Shown one piece after another: positions 49,320-61,876 of a stretch of DNA of 64,000 nt; positions within the stretch are counted from its first letter, which is position 1; every line of letters begins with the position of its first letter. The translations under genes were made by a program, and so were the position numbers. Where the stretch lies: contig NC_088780.1 in assembly GCF_958450345.1 (NCBI RefSeq), positions 170,792,726 through 170,856,725 on the forward strand, in the 5' to 3' direction. The DNA is from Calliphora vicina (taxonomy: Eukaryota > Arthropoda > Insecta > Diptera > Calliphoridae). The notes under the pieces are model-generated. The model saw only the letters and a program-made list of their open reading frames with translations. It was not told the origin of the DNA and did no database searches.

Positions 49320-51006
49320 AATTGTATTACTTCGGATGTGAAATTAAATTTTAAACAATTTAATATCAATTGTGCTGCGCATTTTAATTGAATCATACAG
49401 GCCTATCACACAATTTGTTCGGAATAGCTTCAATTCCGTAGTTTTTATTCCGATCGATTTCGTTTTAGGTTTTTCAGATTCTGTCAGAAATCTGACAGAT
49501 TAAAAAATTTAGAAAAACAAATAATTACAAAGATATATCAATTCCACTTTGAAAATTGAAAGTGGTTTCACTCCAAAAGAAATTTTCGTTTTAATTTTTC
49601 TGAAGAATCCACTTTGATTTTAGTATACAAATTTAATTGAAATATCTGCTTTCGCGAACACAATTTCTGCGATTTAAGTAATAAATCAACTGAATTAAGT
49701 TTCCCATTTATTATAAAGTGAATTTAATATGTATTGGAACTTATTTTAGTTCCGATCGATTTGAAATTGGGTTCTTCAAATATATTTTGTAATCGCAATA
49801 TTTAACGAGCTATTTATTGTTTTGAAGAATGTAAAAATGATTGTTTACATTCTTTAAAACGGTCCACTTCTAATTTCGGCAAGCGAACTTATGTATTTAA
49901 ATATACATAAGTTTTAGTATTAACATTTCAATTGGTATTAGCATTTTTAAGTTATCAAAACGTTCTTATTAATTACTCAGAAACCAGTTGAACTTTTATA
50001 ATAAAGATTTGATGGGCATATATAATATATATAAAATATTTGTTCCGAACACGTTCCGTTGACATTGTTGACTAAAGTTTGAGACCTAATAGAAACAATA
50101 CTCCGACTCGCACTCAAGATTCTAAATAATTCAAATATACAAAAATTCTGGAATAATATGATTTATTTAATGATTAACTATTATTTATGACGGGATGGTT
50201 AAATCTTTTATATGAGTGAAATATCAGTTAGCCCTTAAATATAAGCCCTTGATATTTTTTTTTTTAAATTCCTATTTGTGATTTTTATTTTACTTTTCAA
50301 TTATCTTACAGCTACAAACGAAAGAAAAAGGAAGAAGATTACAAAGATAAAATACCAAAACAATAGAACCATGTTTTGAATCGAAACCAACGAAAATAAC
50401 AACGATTTCATTAAAAAACCAGCTCCGAATCGTAAAATTATTAATGTTGTCATCAGCTGTATTTGATTTGTTGACTTTTTAAATAAACTCATAACAAAAA
50501 CACACGTAAAGTGAGTCATCAGTGCAAAAATAAGTTTAATCATTTTTAAGTTTTGTAGAAAAGAAAACGAAGACGCCAAGCAAACAGCTAAAAAAAATCC
50601 AAAAAAAAAACGAGATTTCATTTTGGCCGATCTCACGTAAATCCATTTTTGTATATTGACGCGTAAGCTAAGACCCACACAACGTCTTTGAACAAAAAAA
50701 TAAAAAAAATTAGAAACGTTAGTTTGTACTCACTCTCTCAGAATAATTTTGCATAACTACCGCTACCTACAATCGTACTCAGCACAATTAGTCATTCATT
50801 CTCCAGTCACACAAACAGTTGATTTGATACTTTTCTTTCCACTACCATACATCATCAGCTCAAGACTTCCCATTCCAAGTGTCAAAGCAACAGCAACAGT
50901 CGTACTTCGTCGAGTGGCAGACTGAGAAGAAACGACTGAAAACTAACAATACTCGTATAAACTTCGTCGCCAGTATAGCTGTAATCATTTGCATAGATAT
51001 TTGGCG
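49320..51006. other. Noncoding; probable upstream region of the 51007 exon
   Basis: 49390-50160 contains old repeat sequence (TTCCGATCGATTT twice). A 125-codon minus-strand frame at 50301-50678 is almost wholly F/L/I/V and may be chance. The 50740-51006 stretch is less A+T-rich and is the likely promoter and 5' UTR of the exon that follows. No TATA box could be singled out. Confidence 0.4.
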
Positions 51007-51054
51007 ATGGCGTCACAAGGTGTAACAGCCAACTCACGGCTAGCAGAAATGCAG
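51007..51054 (+). CDS. Probable alternative first coding exon of the ZC2HC1-like gene
   Basis: ATG at 51007 opens 16 codons, MASQGVTANSRLAEMQ, ending exactly at a consensus donor (CAG then GTAAGT). The phase is 0, as is that of exon 2 of the zinc-finger gene at 61009. Joining them continues a charged helix (SRLAEMQ then MKFQKKQMLEREQKK). No other plus-strand gene lies downstream in the window. If right, the gene has two promoters: this one, and one just before 60707 giving a 59-residue first exon. Linkage by splicing is inference. The intervening 10 kb contains a piggyBac remnant, two Helitrons and a hAT element. Confidence 0.6.
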
Positions 51055-51925
51055 GTAAGTCAAGTGGCTGCTGTCTCAGCCATATTAAATAAAAATAAAG
51101 TTAAACCACTTTTATTTTTAAATTGTTTATTATTTAGTACGAGTATAGTAAAAAATTAACATCTACTACGTATGTACATACATGTCTACAGTTTATCAAC
51201 AAACATACTACATACGACTTAGAAATTTCGTATTCAGATTTTCTTAACAAAAAATGAAACTATTGATAGAATAAAAGTTTATTATTTTTTAATTATTCGA
51301 ATAAATAAGGATATTCATTTAAAAAAAAATTAAAAATTACATTCTGATTTTTTTTACATTTGAAAATCGGAAATTCTCGTTTTTATTAACTTTTATGAAA
51401 ACGATCATAAATTTCAAATATTTTCTTCAATTCCTTTAATGGACTTTTTTAGTGTTAATGACAATTATGAGTTTCAAAATTGTTTTTCCAAACCTGTTTT
51501 TTGCGATGTTCTCATATCACGACTTCTATTAAAAAAATGTAAAAAAAAACATTTATAAAACTTGCATTAAACTTTTGCATTTTAAAATTTTTTGAAGCCC
51601 ATCCGACTCGGATGTGTCATTTATAAAGAAATTGTGCTTAGCCATGTTCAAATCAGCCATCAATAAGATATAACTTAAAGTGTTGCAAATTTCAATATAC
51701 ACACAGCCTCAAAAGTGAGTAAACACTAGCTATTTTTTTGACTTTTTAATGATCATGAAAATCATTATAGTGCGACTTAAATCTTTTTTTCTCACAACCG
51801 AATCTATTATTCAACCCAATCTCCAACAAATCGAAACTTTAAAATTTTAATCGATGAATAAATTTTAGGATTTTCATTATCTTAAAAAAAATTAAACATC
51901 ATTTTCCACCAAGAAGGATTATTAA
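51055..51925. other. A+T-rich noncoding DNA
   Basis: Starts with the donor of the 51007 exon. The phrase AGCCTCAAAAGTGAGTAAACA near 51706 looks like a transposon end, but no partner was found. Confidence 0.4.
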
Positions 51926-52420
51926 CCCTGCATGCCCACTGTTAGTCGTTTCATTGATTTTTCCTGTCCTATTTTTTTTCTCTTTCTGTATCGTTCTCAT
52001 TTTTTACGTTGAGAGATCTGATTTAGTTGTGAGACTGCTGTCGATCAATACTAACTTGTTGTGTAACTCATTTAAGTGGTATGAATATGTTTGTAAAAAC
52101 AACGTAGTCTTAACGACTAACATTGGTATTATTGAAATTTTGGTTTTCTTTACAAAATGACTGCAACTGGAATATCTGATGATGAATTTTAAAGAATATT
52201 GGCTATATCCGATGAGGATGAAGAAGATTAAAATCTTCGTACCTCCGAGAGCGAATACGCGCCACGTTTATCTGAAGAAAGTTCTTCGGAAGATATAGTG
52301 GACAGTGACAATTATGAAAGCAGTGGTCACGATTTAGAAGACATCGATGAATAACCAAGTGACATTATTGCTCAGGAGACGAAATACAGCTCCAAAAAAA
52401 TTAATAAAAGAAAAATTTGC
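51926..52420 (+). mobile_element. piggyBac-like transposon remnant
   Basis: TTAA (51922-51925) is followed by CCCTGCATGCCCACTG, a piggyBac-type terminus. From 52158 a frame begins MTATGISDDEF and continues through an acidic, Ser-rich stretch (AISDEDEED, then SEESSSEDIVDSDNYESSG). This is the usual N-terminus of piggyBac transposases, here with three in-frame stops. The catalytic domain and right end are missing. Confidence 0.7.
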
Positions 52421-52645
52421 GTGTTATGTTCCTTTCTTTCTTTCAGTTGAAAACACGAAATTTTCCATAAATACTATCTGTTGATAAGGTTTGTTTGGTA
52501 TTAAAAATGTGCAATATCGACCCATTTCTACCAAATTTTATGAGGATCGGTTCATAATTGACGCTACCATCAATATAACCCCTATATCAGAAAAATATTT
52601 TTTTGTCACATATTGATTCTTCAAAATTGTCAATTTCACTCATAT

Positions 52646-52802
52646 ATCGTTACTTTAATATAGAAAGGCCCTAACTCGTGTTTTTTTGTAAACCCAGATT
52701 TTCGTTTATTTCGTTAAATGATTCTCACATATATTATATTTAGCCAAAAAATCTCGACTTAAAAAAACACGAGTTAGGGCCTTTCTATATTAAGGTAACG
52801 AT
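52646..52802. mobile_element. Inverted-repeat element, 40-bp arms
   Basis: ATCGTTACTTTAATATAGAA continuing to GGCCCTAACTCGTGTTTTTTT at 52646-52691 is complementary, with one mismatch and a small length difference, to 52759-52802. The loop is about 68 bp. No coding. Confidence 0.75.
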
Positions 52803-53040
52803 ATGTATACCCTTACCTCTAGTGCTAAGGGTAATTCAATTTGAGTTTAATTCACTGAATAAATTCAACGATAAATGAATTCTATTAAAATAAATGCGAT
52901 TGAATGAAGCAAAAGAAACAGATTTTGGAAATGGATGTATGGAATGAATGGCTGACATTTTTTTTATTCCGAATTAAGATTTTATAATTCACTAAATTGA
53001 ATTAATTTGCCATGAGTCCTGCGCAACTAAATTTCATAAA

Positions 53041-53167
53041 CAGCCCAATTATGAATAAAAAATTCCGCGGGAGTTTGTTCCCCGGGAGTTTTTTCCCATT
53101 AAATTTGAATAGGAAATATGAGAAAAGGTAAAAAACTCCCGGGGAATTTTTATTCAAAATTGGGCTG
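53041..53167. mobile_element. Short palindromic element, family CAGCCCAATTATGAAT (copy 2)
   Basis: CAGCCCAATTATGAATAAAA at the left and TTTTTATTCAAAATTGGGCT at the right, with ACTCCCGGGGAA and TTCCCCGGGAGT inside. It is 45 bp longer than the 17235 copy owing to a central insert. Confidence 0.75.
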
Positions 53168-53282
53168 AATGTGAAACGGGTGAATTATACATCAGATCTA
53201 TTCTTAAAATATTGAATATATGTATTATGTTTAGGGTTCCTAAATGTAACTCACAATAGCTTAAATTGATAAAAAAAACAAA

Positions 53283-53748
53283 TCGAAACGAGCTCTTTTT
53301 CTTGATTAAACGCCTATTAGCCTAGTTATTAGCGAATTTAGATATTTTGAGTTTTTATATAAAAAATCGATTTTTGGTCAGAAATATGAGTGATCACAGA
53401 TCGAGCTCCTTTTCTTGATTGAACTTGGCCAATAAGCGTTTAATCAATATACTCATAATATCTAAATTTGATTTTTATTCATATAGGACATAGAATAAAG
53501 CAAGCATTTTTTTTGCTTGGAAAGGACAACGTCTGTCGGGTCAGCAAGACTTAGATTTTTGACAACAAACTTAGGTTCTTTGTCTCTCATGTTCTATGTA
53601 TATTTTATTCTGTCATATATGAATAAAAATGATCATTCAACACGTTTTCTTTCCTTTTAACTATTTTCACCCTTTTCAAACCGCTTCTCACAAATCGAAC
53701 ACAAGCATTTTTTTGCTTGGACAGGACAACGTCTGTCGGGTCAGCTAG
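53283..53748 (+). mobile_element. Helitron carrying 114-bp monomers, intact 3' end
   Basis: The probable start is TCGAAACGAGCTC after an A. One full plus-strand 114-bp monomer (to about 53425) and an inverted partial one (to 53468) follow. Then come the TATAGGACATAGAATAAA module and a 3' end with GGACAACGTCTGTC (stem GACA/TGTC), GGGTCAG and CTAG followed by T. An internal duplication of GGACAACGTCTGTCGGGTCA lies near 53523. This copy identifies the family behind arrays A and B. There is no coding capacity. The 5' boundary is tentative. Confidence 0.7.
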
Positions 53749-54703
53749 TAGATAAATAAATTTGAACCACTATTATTGTTATTATTGTCTCCAAATATGA
53801 ATAATATTCATAGAATATCCCTAAAAGTTGTAATGTTAGGCATCGTAATAATTCCTTTCAGAGCATAAACTTTAAATTAGATTCATTCTTAATAACCAAA
53901 TTTTTCTGCTGTGGCTTATGTTGAATGAAAAAAATTCGGTTATTTCAACCGTAATATTTCTTTGCCAACTGACAATCTGTTGCTAGAACCGAAATATCTA
54001 TGGATATAATAAAATGATCGAAACGAATCTGAAAATTGTAACGAATTATTTCACTGTTCCCACGGAGTTCGTTATAACCGAGTTTAATTGTATGTTAATG
54101 TCCACGTTGGTATGTTGATGTTATTGTAGCCACAACCATGACAACGGTAAATGTCGAAAGGTACAATCCATTAAAGGATATTGTAAATAAAAATAAACAT
54201 TCTCATCAAACAAATTCAATTTGTTTCTTGTTTTCATGATAGAAAGGAATAACATTTTAAACTTGTGTTTTTATAATTTAAATTCAACAATAACTAAACG
54301 TATGTATGTAAGTGGATTTAACATTGAACTACAATATATACAGAAATGCACTTGTACATTACACTACATTTGAAGGCCACATATGATAGGATAACAAATT
54401 ATTATTGGTATTTCCATTATTCCTTATTATTTTACACGGAATTAACAACTACGAAAATTGTGAAGAAAACATTAAAGGCAACCGAAGAGGTTAATGAAAC
54501 TACATACATACATTCATACATGCATATAAACAATTGTCCAAATCAACTTATACATATGTAGCTAATATATAATATATAGTTTCCGCTCTATGTTTCTCTA
54601 TGGTTTAGACGATGAAATTGTATTATGATACTTGAGCTTTTTGACAAATATTAATACTCAGTATTGCGGTTTATAAATACCTTAAATGCATATGTATATA
54701 GTA
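53749..54703. other. A+T-rich noncoding DNA
   Basis: No feature recognised. A 71-codon frame at 54346 is low-complexity. Confidence 0.4.
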
Positions 54704-55169
54704 CAAAATACTAGGGTATTCAATCGATTAACCGTTAATCGGTTAACCGATTAATTTTGGACGGTTAACTGTTCGAATAATTTGAATTTGCCGATTTTCA
54801 AATAACAAATAAACCGATTAATTTGTGACGATTAATCGATTAACCGAAATTCCTTTTTTTTGCACTTTAAAAATTTTATTTGTATTCATTTTTCCGTTTC
54901 AATTCAAATACAGATTTCAAATTAAAATTAGATATTTGTTTAACATCCAATAAACATGATTAATGAGTATGTATAACAACTGCATATTAAATTTACATGT
55001 ATTTTTTTTATTAAATTACTCAAAATCTAAAACAATCCAAAAAGAAATATTCTTTATCATGTTTTTGATTTCTCAAACATATACAATCAGCGAGAGAGTT
55101 TTTTTCCAAGAAAAGTTTTATTAAATCTAAAGAAAAAAATCGTTTAAATTATATTCTTTTTATAAAAGA

Positions 55170-57855
55170 CTAGCTGACCCGGTGCGCTTCGCCACCCCAA
55201 TTAGAAGAAAGAAATAGTACTATCAAGTCTCACTTTGTGAATCTAATTGTAAATGTCTAATTTCTGGGTCCATTATTATAGAAAATGCAAAATGTGTTCC
55301 TAATTTTAAATTTTTATGTTTATTATTATAAAATATTCAAAAAGTACCATTGCAATAAGGAAATAGTACCATTGATTATCACTTTTAAAGTACCAAAAAG
55401 TCTCCCCTAGAATTCTAACTCACTTGCTATAGAAAATTAAAAAAAAGTACCATTCGAATAAACAAAAGGTACCATGAGGTATCCGCTTGAATTTTCAATC
55501 ACTTAGGACCATATACGCTTAATTTCATATTTCTAGGTCCATTATGTTATAGAAAATTCAAAAAGTACCATTAGAATATAGAAAAAGTACCAAAAAGCAC
55601 CCACTTGTAGTTGCTCACCCACTCGGGTCCGTATAACCTTTATTTAATGTTTCTAGGTTCATTGGTGAAGAAATTACAAAAAGTACCATTTGAATAAAGA
55701 ATAAGTACCAAAAATTCTCCCCCTAGACTTCTCACTCACTTAGGACCATATACATATGTTTAATTTCGTGTTTCTAAGTCCATTGTTATAGAAAATTCAA
55801 AAAAGTACCATTATAATATAGAAAAAGTACTAAAAAGTATACACTTGCGGATTCCCACTCACTCTGGTCCATATAACCTTTATTTTATATTTCAAGGTTC
55901 ATTGGTGAAGAAATTACAAAAAGTACCATTCGAATAAAGAAAAAGTACCAAAAAGTCTCCCCCTAGAATTCTCACTCACTTAGGACCATATATGCTTAAC
56001 TTCATATTTCTATGTCCATTATTACAGAAAATTCAAAAAGTACCATTCGAATATAGAAAAAGTACCAAAAAGCAGTCACTTGTAGATTCCCACTCACTCC
56101 GGTCTTAATTTCATGTTTTTAGGTTCATTGGTGAAGAAATTACAAAAAGTACCATTCGAATAAAGAAAAAGTACCAAAAAGTCTCCCCCTAGAATTCTCA
56201 CTCACTTAGGACCATATATGCTTAATTTCATGTCTCTAAGTCCATTGTTATAGAAAATTCAAAAAAGTACCATTAGAATATAGAAAAAGCACCAAAAAGC
56301 CCACACTTGTGGTTTCCCACTCACTCGGTTCCATATAAGCTTTATTTAATGTTTCTAGGTTCATTGGTGAAGAAATTACAAAAAGTACCAATCGAATAAA
56401 GAAAAAGTACCAAAAAGTCTCCCCCTAGAATTCTCACTCACTTATGACCATATATGCTTAATTTCATGTTTCTAAGTCCATAGTTATAGAAAATTCAAAA
56501 AAGTACCATTAGAATATAGAAAAAGTACCAAAAAACCCACACTTGTGGTTTTCCACTCACTCGGTTTATATATAAGCTTTATTTCATGTTTCTAGGTTCA
56601 TTGGTGAAGAAATTACAAAAAGTACCATTCCAATAAAGAAAAAGTACCAAAAAGTCCCCGCTAGAATCTCACTCACTTAGGACCATATATGTTTAATTTC
56701 ATGTTTCTAAGTCCATTATTATAGAAATTTCAAAAAAGTACCATTAGATGAACAAAAAAGTACCTATAGTTCAGTTCACACATTTTGGTACCTAAATATT
56801 ATCCCCTATTCCTAACACTAACTTCACTCAAATAAATATCAGCTAACTTTAATGTCGATAACTGAAATAATTTAAAATTTTAAAAAAGTACCATTAGGAG
56901 AAAAGTACCAATTTCCCTTTTCTTACTTGAACACCCCTCAAGTTTGAAATTTAAAAATATTCCATTTTGCCAAAATTGTTTATGCTATAGACATGTATCA
57001 AAATATTAAAATCTGTGTTAATGTGCCCAAGAATAAATATGTTTTAAAAAAAGTACCAAACTGTTTACCCGGATTCGGCCCAATATACACCTTGGTACTC
57101 GAGTTGCAAATAACACGCTGTTAGTTAATTTTTGTATGAATCCAGGAACCAACGTTAAAAAAATTATCAAAATTGGCTTAATAATTTCAAATATAATGTA
57201 TTTTCCCGATTTTATCCCCTTTTTGGTACCTTTTTTATCCCCATTGAGGTGGTACAATTTCATTCAAATAAATTTCTGTAACGTGGTGGGAGCTCATAAT
57301 AAAATATTCGTATGTCTATGTCAAATTATAGAAAAACATATTTTATGAAAAAGTACCAAAAATTACAACAATTTTTATCCCTTAAAGGTTCGAATTTCCA
57401 AAAAGTACCAAACTTATATTTTTTATTTTTTGTTAATTAAAGAATACGATTTAAAATTTGTTTCTATGTTTATTGGTTTAAAAGATACATAGGGTGCAAA
57501 AAAAGTACCAAAATACAGTTTTTACCCGTTTTCTCTCCTAAAAGTTTCGAATTTCCAAAAAGTACGAAACACCTGTCAGCTTATTTTTTAAATGGAGTAA
57601 CATGCTATTTTAAGTTTTTTTGTATCTTTATTAGTTTTGAAGATATAAGGTTACCGAATTTACCCGTTTTTACCCTTTTTTACCCCCTAAACGTTCGAAT
57701 TTCCAAAAATCCCTTCTTATCGGATCGTTTTGGAGAGGGAGGAACCCACAGTTAAAATTTCGTGATTCTAGCTTCAGCCGTTTGGGCTGTGCGATGATGA
57801 ATCAGTCAGTCAGTCAGCCAGTCAGTCAGTAACGTTACTCTTTTATATATATAGA
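55170..57855 (-). mobile_element. Non-autonomous Helitron with internal tandem repeats
   Basis: On the minus strand it begins TCTATATATATAAAAGAG after an A, the usual Helitron 5' end. It finishes GGTGGCGAAGCGCACCGGGT, CAG, CTAG, then T. The stem GGTG-GC/GC-CACC precedes CTAG. Its interior is noncoding and dominated by AAAAAGTACCA phrases. A (TCAG)n tract lies near the 5' end (57802-57830). Confidence 0.88.
55640..56780. repeat. Five tandem ~235-bp units rich in AAAAAGTACCA
   Basis: The landmark ATTGGTGAAGAAATTACAAA begins near 55661, 55901, 56127, 56362 and 56600, giving spacings of 226-240 bp. Each unit consists of two related halves that end in AAAAAGTACCA and TCACTCACTYRGG-type sequence. 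Confidence 0.85.
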
Positions 57856-58446
57856 TTATTTCAGACCCCTAAAAAACTCACATATCGTTCATTTGCTGCA
57901 AACAACGTCATAATTCAAAAGAAGTCCTTTCGACATTTTACTATTTCTTAAATAAATTTTCAACAAATTAGGCGATTTCAGAAATATAAATAGTAGATGT
58001 TAATATCTTTCTAATCTGTATTTAACCCAAATTTTTACTTATCAAATATACGAGAAAACATGAATTTTAATTTTGATGTTTACAACAAAAAAACACTCTC
58101 ACACAAAAAATAATTGACTTTTTTGAAAACTGATGAAACTATATGAAAGATTATAGAACAACGCATTTTGTATTACTCAGTTCATAAAACATGGATTTTG
58201 AGTTATGACGTTGTTGCAGCAAATACAAAAATGATCTCAAATACCTTATTAGCTGTTTTTTTATGTTTTTGTACACAAAATTCGTTGTTGTATTTTCAAT
58301 TTAAAATGAAAATAGAAATTATTCGGTTAATCGAATAATTTAAAATTAACCGATTATTAACCGAATAAATGTAAACCTCGGTTAATTATTTGCTCGATTA
58401 ACCGATTAAACCAGAAACCCGATTAATTGAATACCCTACAAAATAC

Positions 58447-60706
58447 ATAACAATGAAAACAATTGTTTGTAAATATCTACCTATCCCTTATTGTGCAAAC
58501 GTGCTATGTCCGCTTTTTATGAAAAATGAGATTTTAATACAAAACGCTAAAATAAGTAAGAATACAAATCATTATAAATCATACCAAATAAGTAATAAAA
58601 CAGTATTGACACAATTAACAAATATTTAAAACTAAGAATTATAGAACGTTTTTGTGTCTCCTGTAAAGTTTGTGAATAGGTACTTAGTACGTTTACATAA
58701 TAAACTAACGATATGTATGTATGTATAAAAAAAGGTGTGATTGCATACTGAATTCTACCCTTTTTTAAAATTGATAATTACAGTACGTACTCAATAAAAT
58801 GTTTATGAAAAATAGAAATTAAATTTAGAATTTACTGTTTTTAATTTGCATCTAATCATTTTCAAACATAATATTTTGAAGTTCAGATTTATTTTGATAA
58901 TCTTATCACTTAAGTGTGAATAAATGATTAGCCGTAGAACAAAAGGTACTGCTTTTAGCTCATTTAAAATTTTTGGGAAATTGTTTTATTTATTTCGCCC
59001 CCTTGCATGAACATGGAAATTGTAACAAGTTTCTTACTTATCAATAGATGTATCTAACTGCGATAAGTCACCAAATTAAACGTTAAGGATGTTTGATATA
59101 AAACCACTTTTATATCGGAAAAAGAACCTTTTGTTGTCGTTTTATACGACAAAAATAATAAAATATTACGTTTTGTTAAGCACCAATTTTTTAGAACCCA
59201 TTTTACTTAGTACACATTTTTTTTTTTGTTTGCGGCTCCTCAAATATAATCTTGCGTTTAAATACTGAAAAACGTATTCAAATGTACAATTATGTGTGAT
59301 GATCTTTTTATAAATTTAAAATTTAAATTCCATAATATTAAGATACATTTTGAAATTAAAATTAATGCATTATTTTGTTTATTCTGAACATTATAACAAT
59401 GACAAAATTCTAACAAAAATACCAATTTTGAAAATTCATAAAGGAAATGTCTTAAAGTAAGTGGTTTAACTCCGTTTGTGTTTTGCTTTTTGTTAAGACA
59501 GCTTTTTCATAATTAGGTACGCACCTTTTTACAAACCACATATTAATGCTTAACTAATGGACATCAATTAAGTTAAATTAAAAGCAGTCAGTTCTAAGAA
59601 ATACACTATACTCGTATATGTAGGTATTTGAAAGTAAAAGCCACCCTAATTCTAAATATTCAAGAATTGTACATTTAACCCCTGTCTTCAGTATATATTT
59701 CATATAGTAGATTGAGTAATAATATTCTAAACTTATTTTATTAGAACTGAGCAGCATAAAATAATTGTGTTTTTCCCGAAACCCCTAACCGCATGCAGTT
59801 TAGATTACTGGAAGTATTCTCCTAGTTATTGGGTCCAACAATTAGTTTCGCATGCCTCGCAATTTATCAACAAACATGAAATTTAAATGAACATCTTGAA
59901 AACAAAATTAACACATATGTAAAGGTTAGAAATAATTAATTTTTAATTCAATATTTAAAATAAAATGGAATTGTATCTCCTTACCATTCCTTTAATGAAT
60001 TCATAGGCTAAATTCCTTCAAACGTATGGAATTCATTCTATACAAAATTAATTCCTTATTGAATCATTAAAATTTTCTTTAATTCAAATCCAAAATAGCT
60101 TGACAAATTTTGGGAATGGATTTTTGGAATGAATGTCTTAAATTTTTTAATACTGAATTTAGAGAAATATGCTAAAATTTAATAAATTTACAAAAAATTA
60201 TTTTTCAAATAAAAATAGTGAAAAAAACTTGCCCTGGTGATTAGTATACACACATACATCCATATGTTTGTTAGAATGGCTGTTAGTATGATAACAATCT
60301 CTATAATACATATGTACATATTATGTATGTATGTACTACATATGTACATATTTGTATATTAGTAACTTGGCTGATTGTTGCTGTCTGTTGTTTATTTATC
60401 CTTCTGTTTCCTGTTTTCATTCGGGTCCTTAGTTGTAGTGTCCAAACAATTTGATGGTGAAATTCGCCTTCTTTTTGAAGCGCAATATTCAGTTCAACAC
60501 AAAACGTCATTACGTTAAAGTTATTTTATCAGACGCAACTCGCCACCTACTTCCAATAAAATAAACTCAACTTGTTTGATATGGAGCAATAGAAAATAGG
60601 AATAAATTCTTACATACATACACATGTATGAATGTATGTACATTGTGTGAATATGTACATACTTAACAAATAAAGTTTCTGATTCGTATTTTTTTTTTTT
60701 AATAAA
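58447..60706. other. A+T-rich DNA upstream of the downstream ZC2HC1 start
   Basis: No gene seen. TATG/CATA microsatellites lie at 60305-60350 and 60612-60665. If the 51007 exon is used, this is intron. If transcription starts just before 60707, the promoter lies here, but no core element could be recognised. Confidence 0.45.
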
Positions 60707-61845
60707 ATGCAAAAATATAAATACGAAATGTTTGAAGATGAACAAGGGCGCCAAATACAAAATCAGGATAATTTTTTTTCCGAAAATTTTGTACCCTTAA
60801 AACTTAATGAATCATGGGCTGGTAGGCGTCTTGTAGAGGCCTTGAGTCAGTTGCCACCAAGCAATTTCAGTTCATCTTTGGATGTGAGTACTCATATGTA
60901 CATGTACATTAGACATGCTCCTTAGTCAATTTAGCACAGAATCTGAAAAAAGATTTTATGGGTTGTAAAGATTCATCTATATAAGCTCTCAACCGTTTTC
61001 TTTTTCAGATGAAGTTCCAGAAAAAACAAATGTTGGAACGTGAGCAAAAGAAATTGGCATTAACGACCGGAGACATCCCTCAAGCATCGAAAAGCACTAT
61101 GAGCAACGGAAAGGTAAGAGTTTGACTCTAATAATACATCGGTCTAATTTTTATTTTGACAATGACATTTTATTTTCAAGGTGCGCCAAATGTTTGATGA
61201 TCGCCGACGTGGTGTTGGTATAGATCGTAGTCATCCACTGCGACCAATTGTGACAACCACCACTTCAACGACTGTGACAACTAAAACGTCCTCACAACAG
61301 TCACCCACCAATAGACGTCTAGTTGGTGGAGCAAATGTTACAAGACGACCAGTTATTGCGAATAGTACTTTAATGAAAAACACAACTTCGACAACTCGTA
61401 GTAGTGTGAACATCAATAACACAGTGCACAACGGCAATAGAAATGTATTCAATAACAATCTAGATGAGCTGGACAGTCTTGACAATGAAACATTTCCCAA
61501 GGAGTTTTCCTCGTTGAGTTTAAATAACACGCATGTTATGGGTTCCCAAGTTACAGGTGATCGTGACTTTGATAATAATATCAATGAGGAATGCGGTGTA
61601 TTAGGAGGCACGATTGTAATTACTAAAAGAACAAGTCCCAAAACACAGACAAATGGCATTAAACTGAATCCAGTGATTACAAAAAAATCTCCTATTCCCA
61701 TGACAAATACTAGCAGGACTCCCAGTAGTAGCAGTAGAGTATCAACACTATCTAAAACTACCATCACCAACACCATAAAATCGCCATTACAGAAAGCAAC
61801 CACACCGTTATCAACAACTAAAATTATTAAGGTAAAAATTACTAC

Positions 61846-61876
<31 letters not shown>

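Larger units (their letters stand above)
54712..58438. mobile_element. hAT-like element with nested Helitron, 8-bp TSD CAAAATAC
   Basis: Perfect 13-bp inverted ends TAGGGTATTCAAT and ATTGAATACCCTA are flanked by identical CAAAATAC at 54704-54711 and 58439-58446. Subterminal CGATTAACCG/CGGTTAATCG motifs recur at both ends. Without the 2686-bp Helitron inside, the element is about 1.04 kb with no transposase frame, so it is non-autonomous. Confidence 0.92.

Noticed and set aside
50301..50678. Hydrophobic 125-codon minus-strand frame with signal-peptide-like start
   Set aside because: Phe/Leu/Ile-rich composition is what A+T-rich DNA gives by chance. It contains a 10-T run and no recognised family, though its position upstream of the 51007 exon was noted.
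57018..57348. Opposed 81- and 70-codon frames
   Set aside because: Both lie within the noncoding interior of the 55170-57855 Helitron and have no domain.
61231..61803. 190-codon frame on the minus strand
   Set aside because: Antisense of exon 3 of the zinc-finger gene. Its V/L-rich content mirrors the Thr/Asn codons of the real exon.
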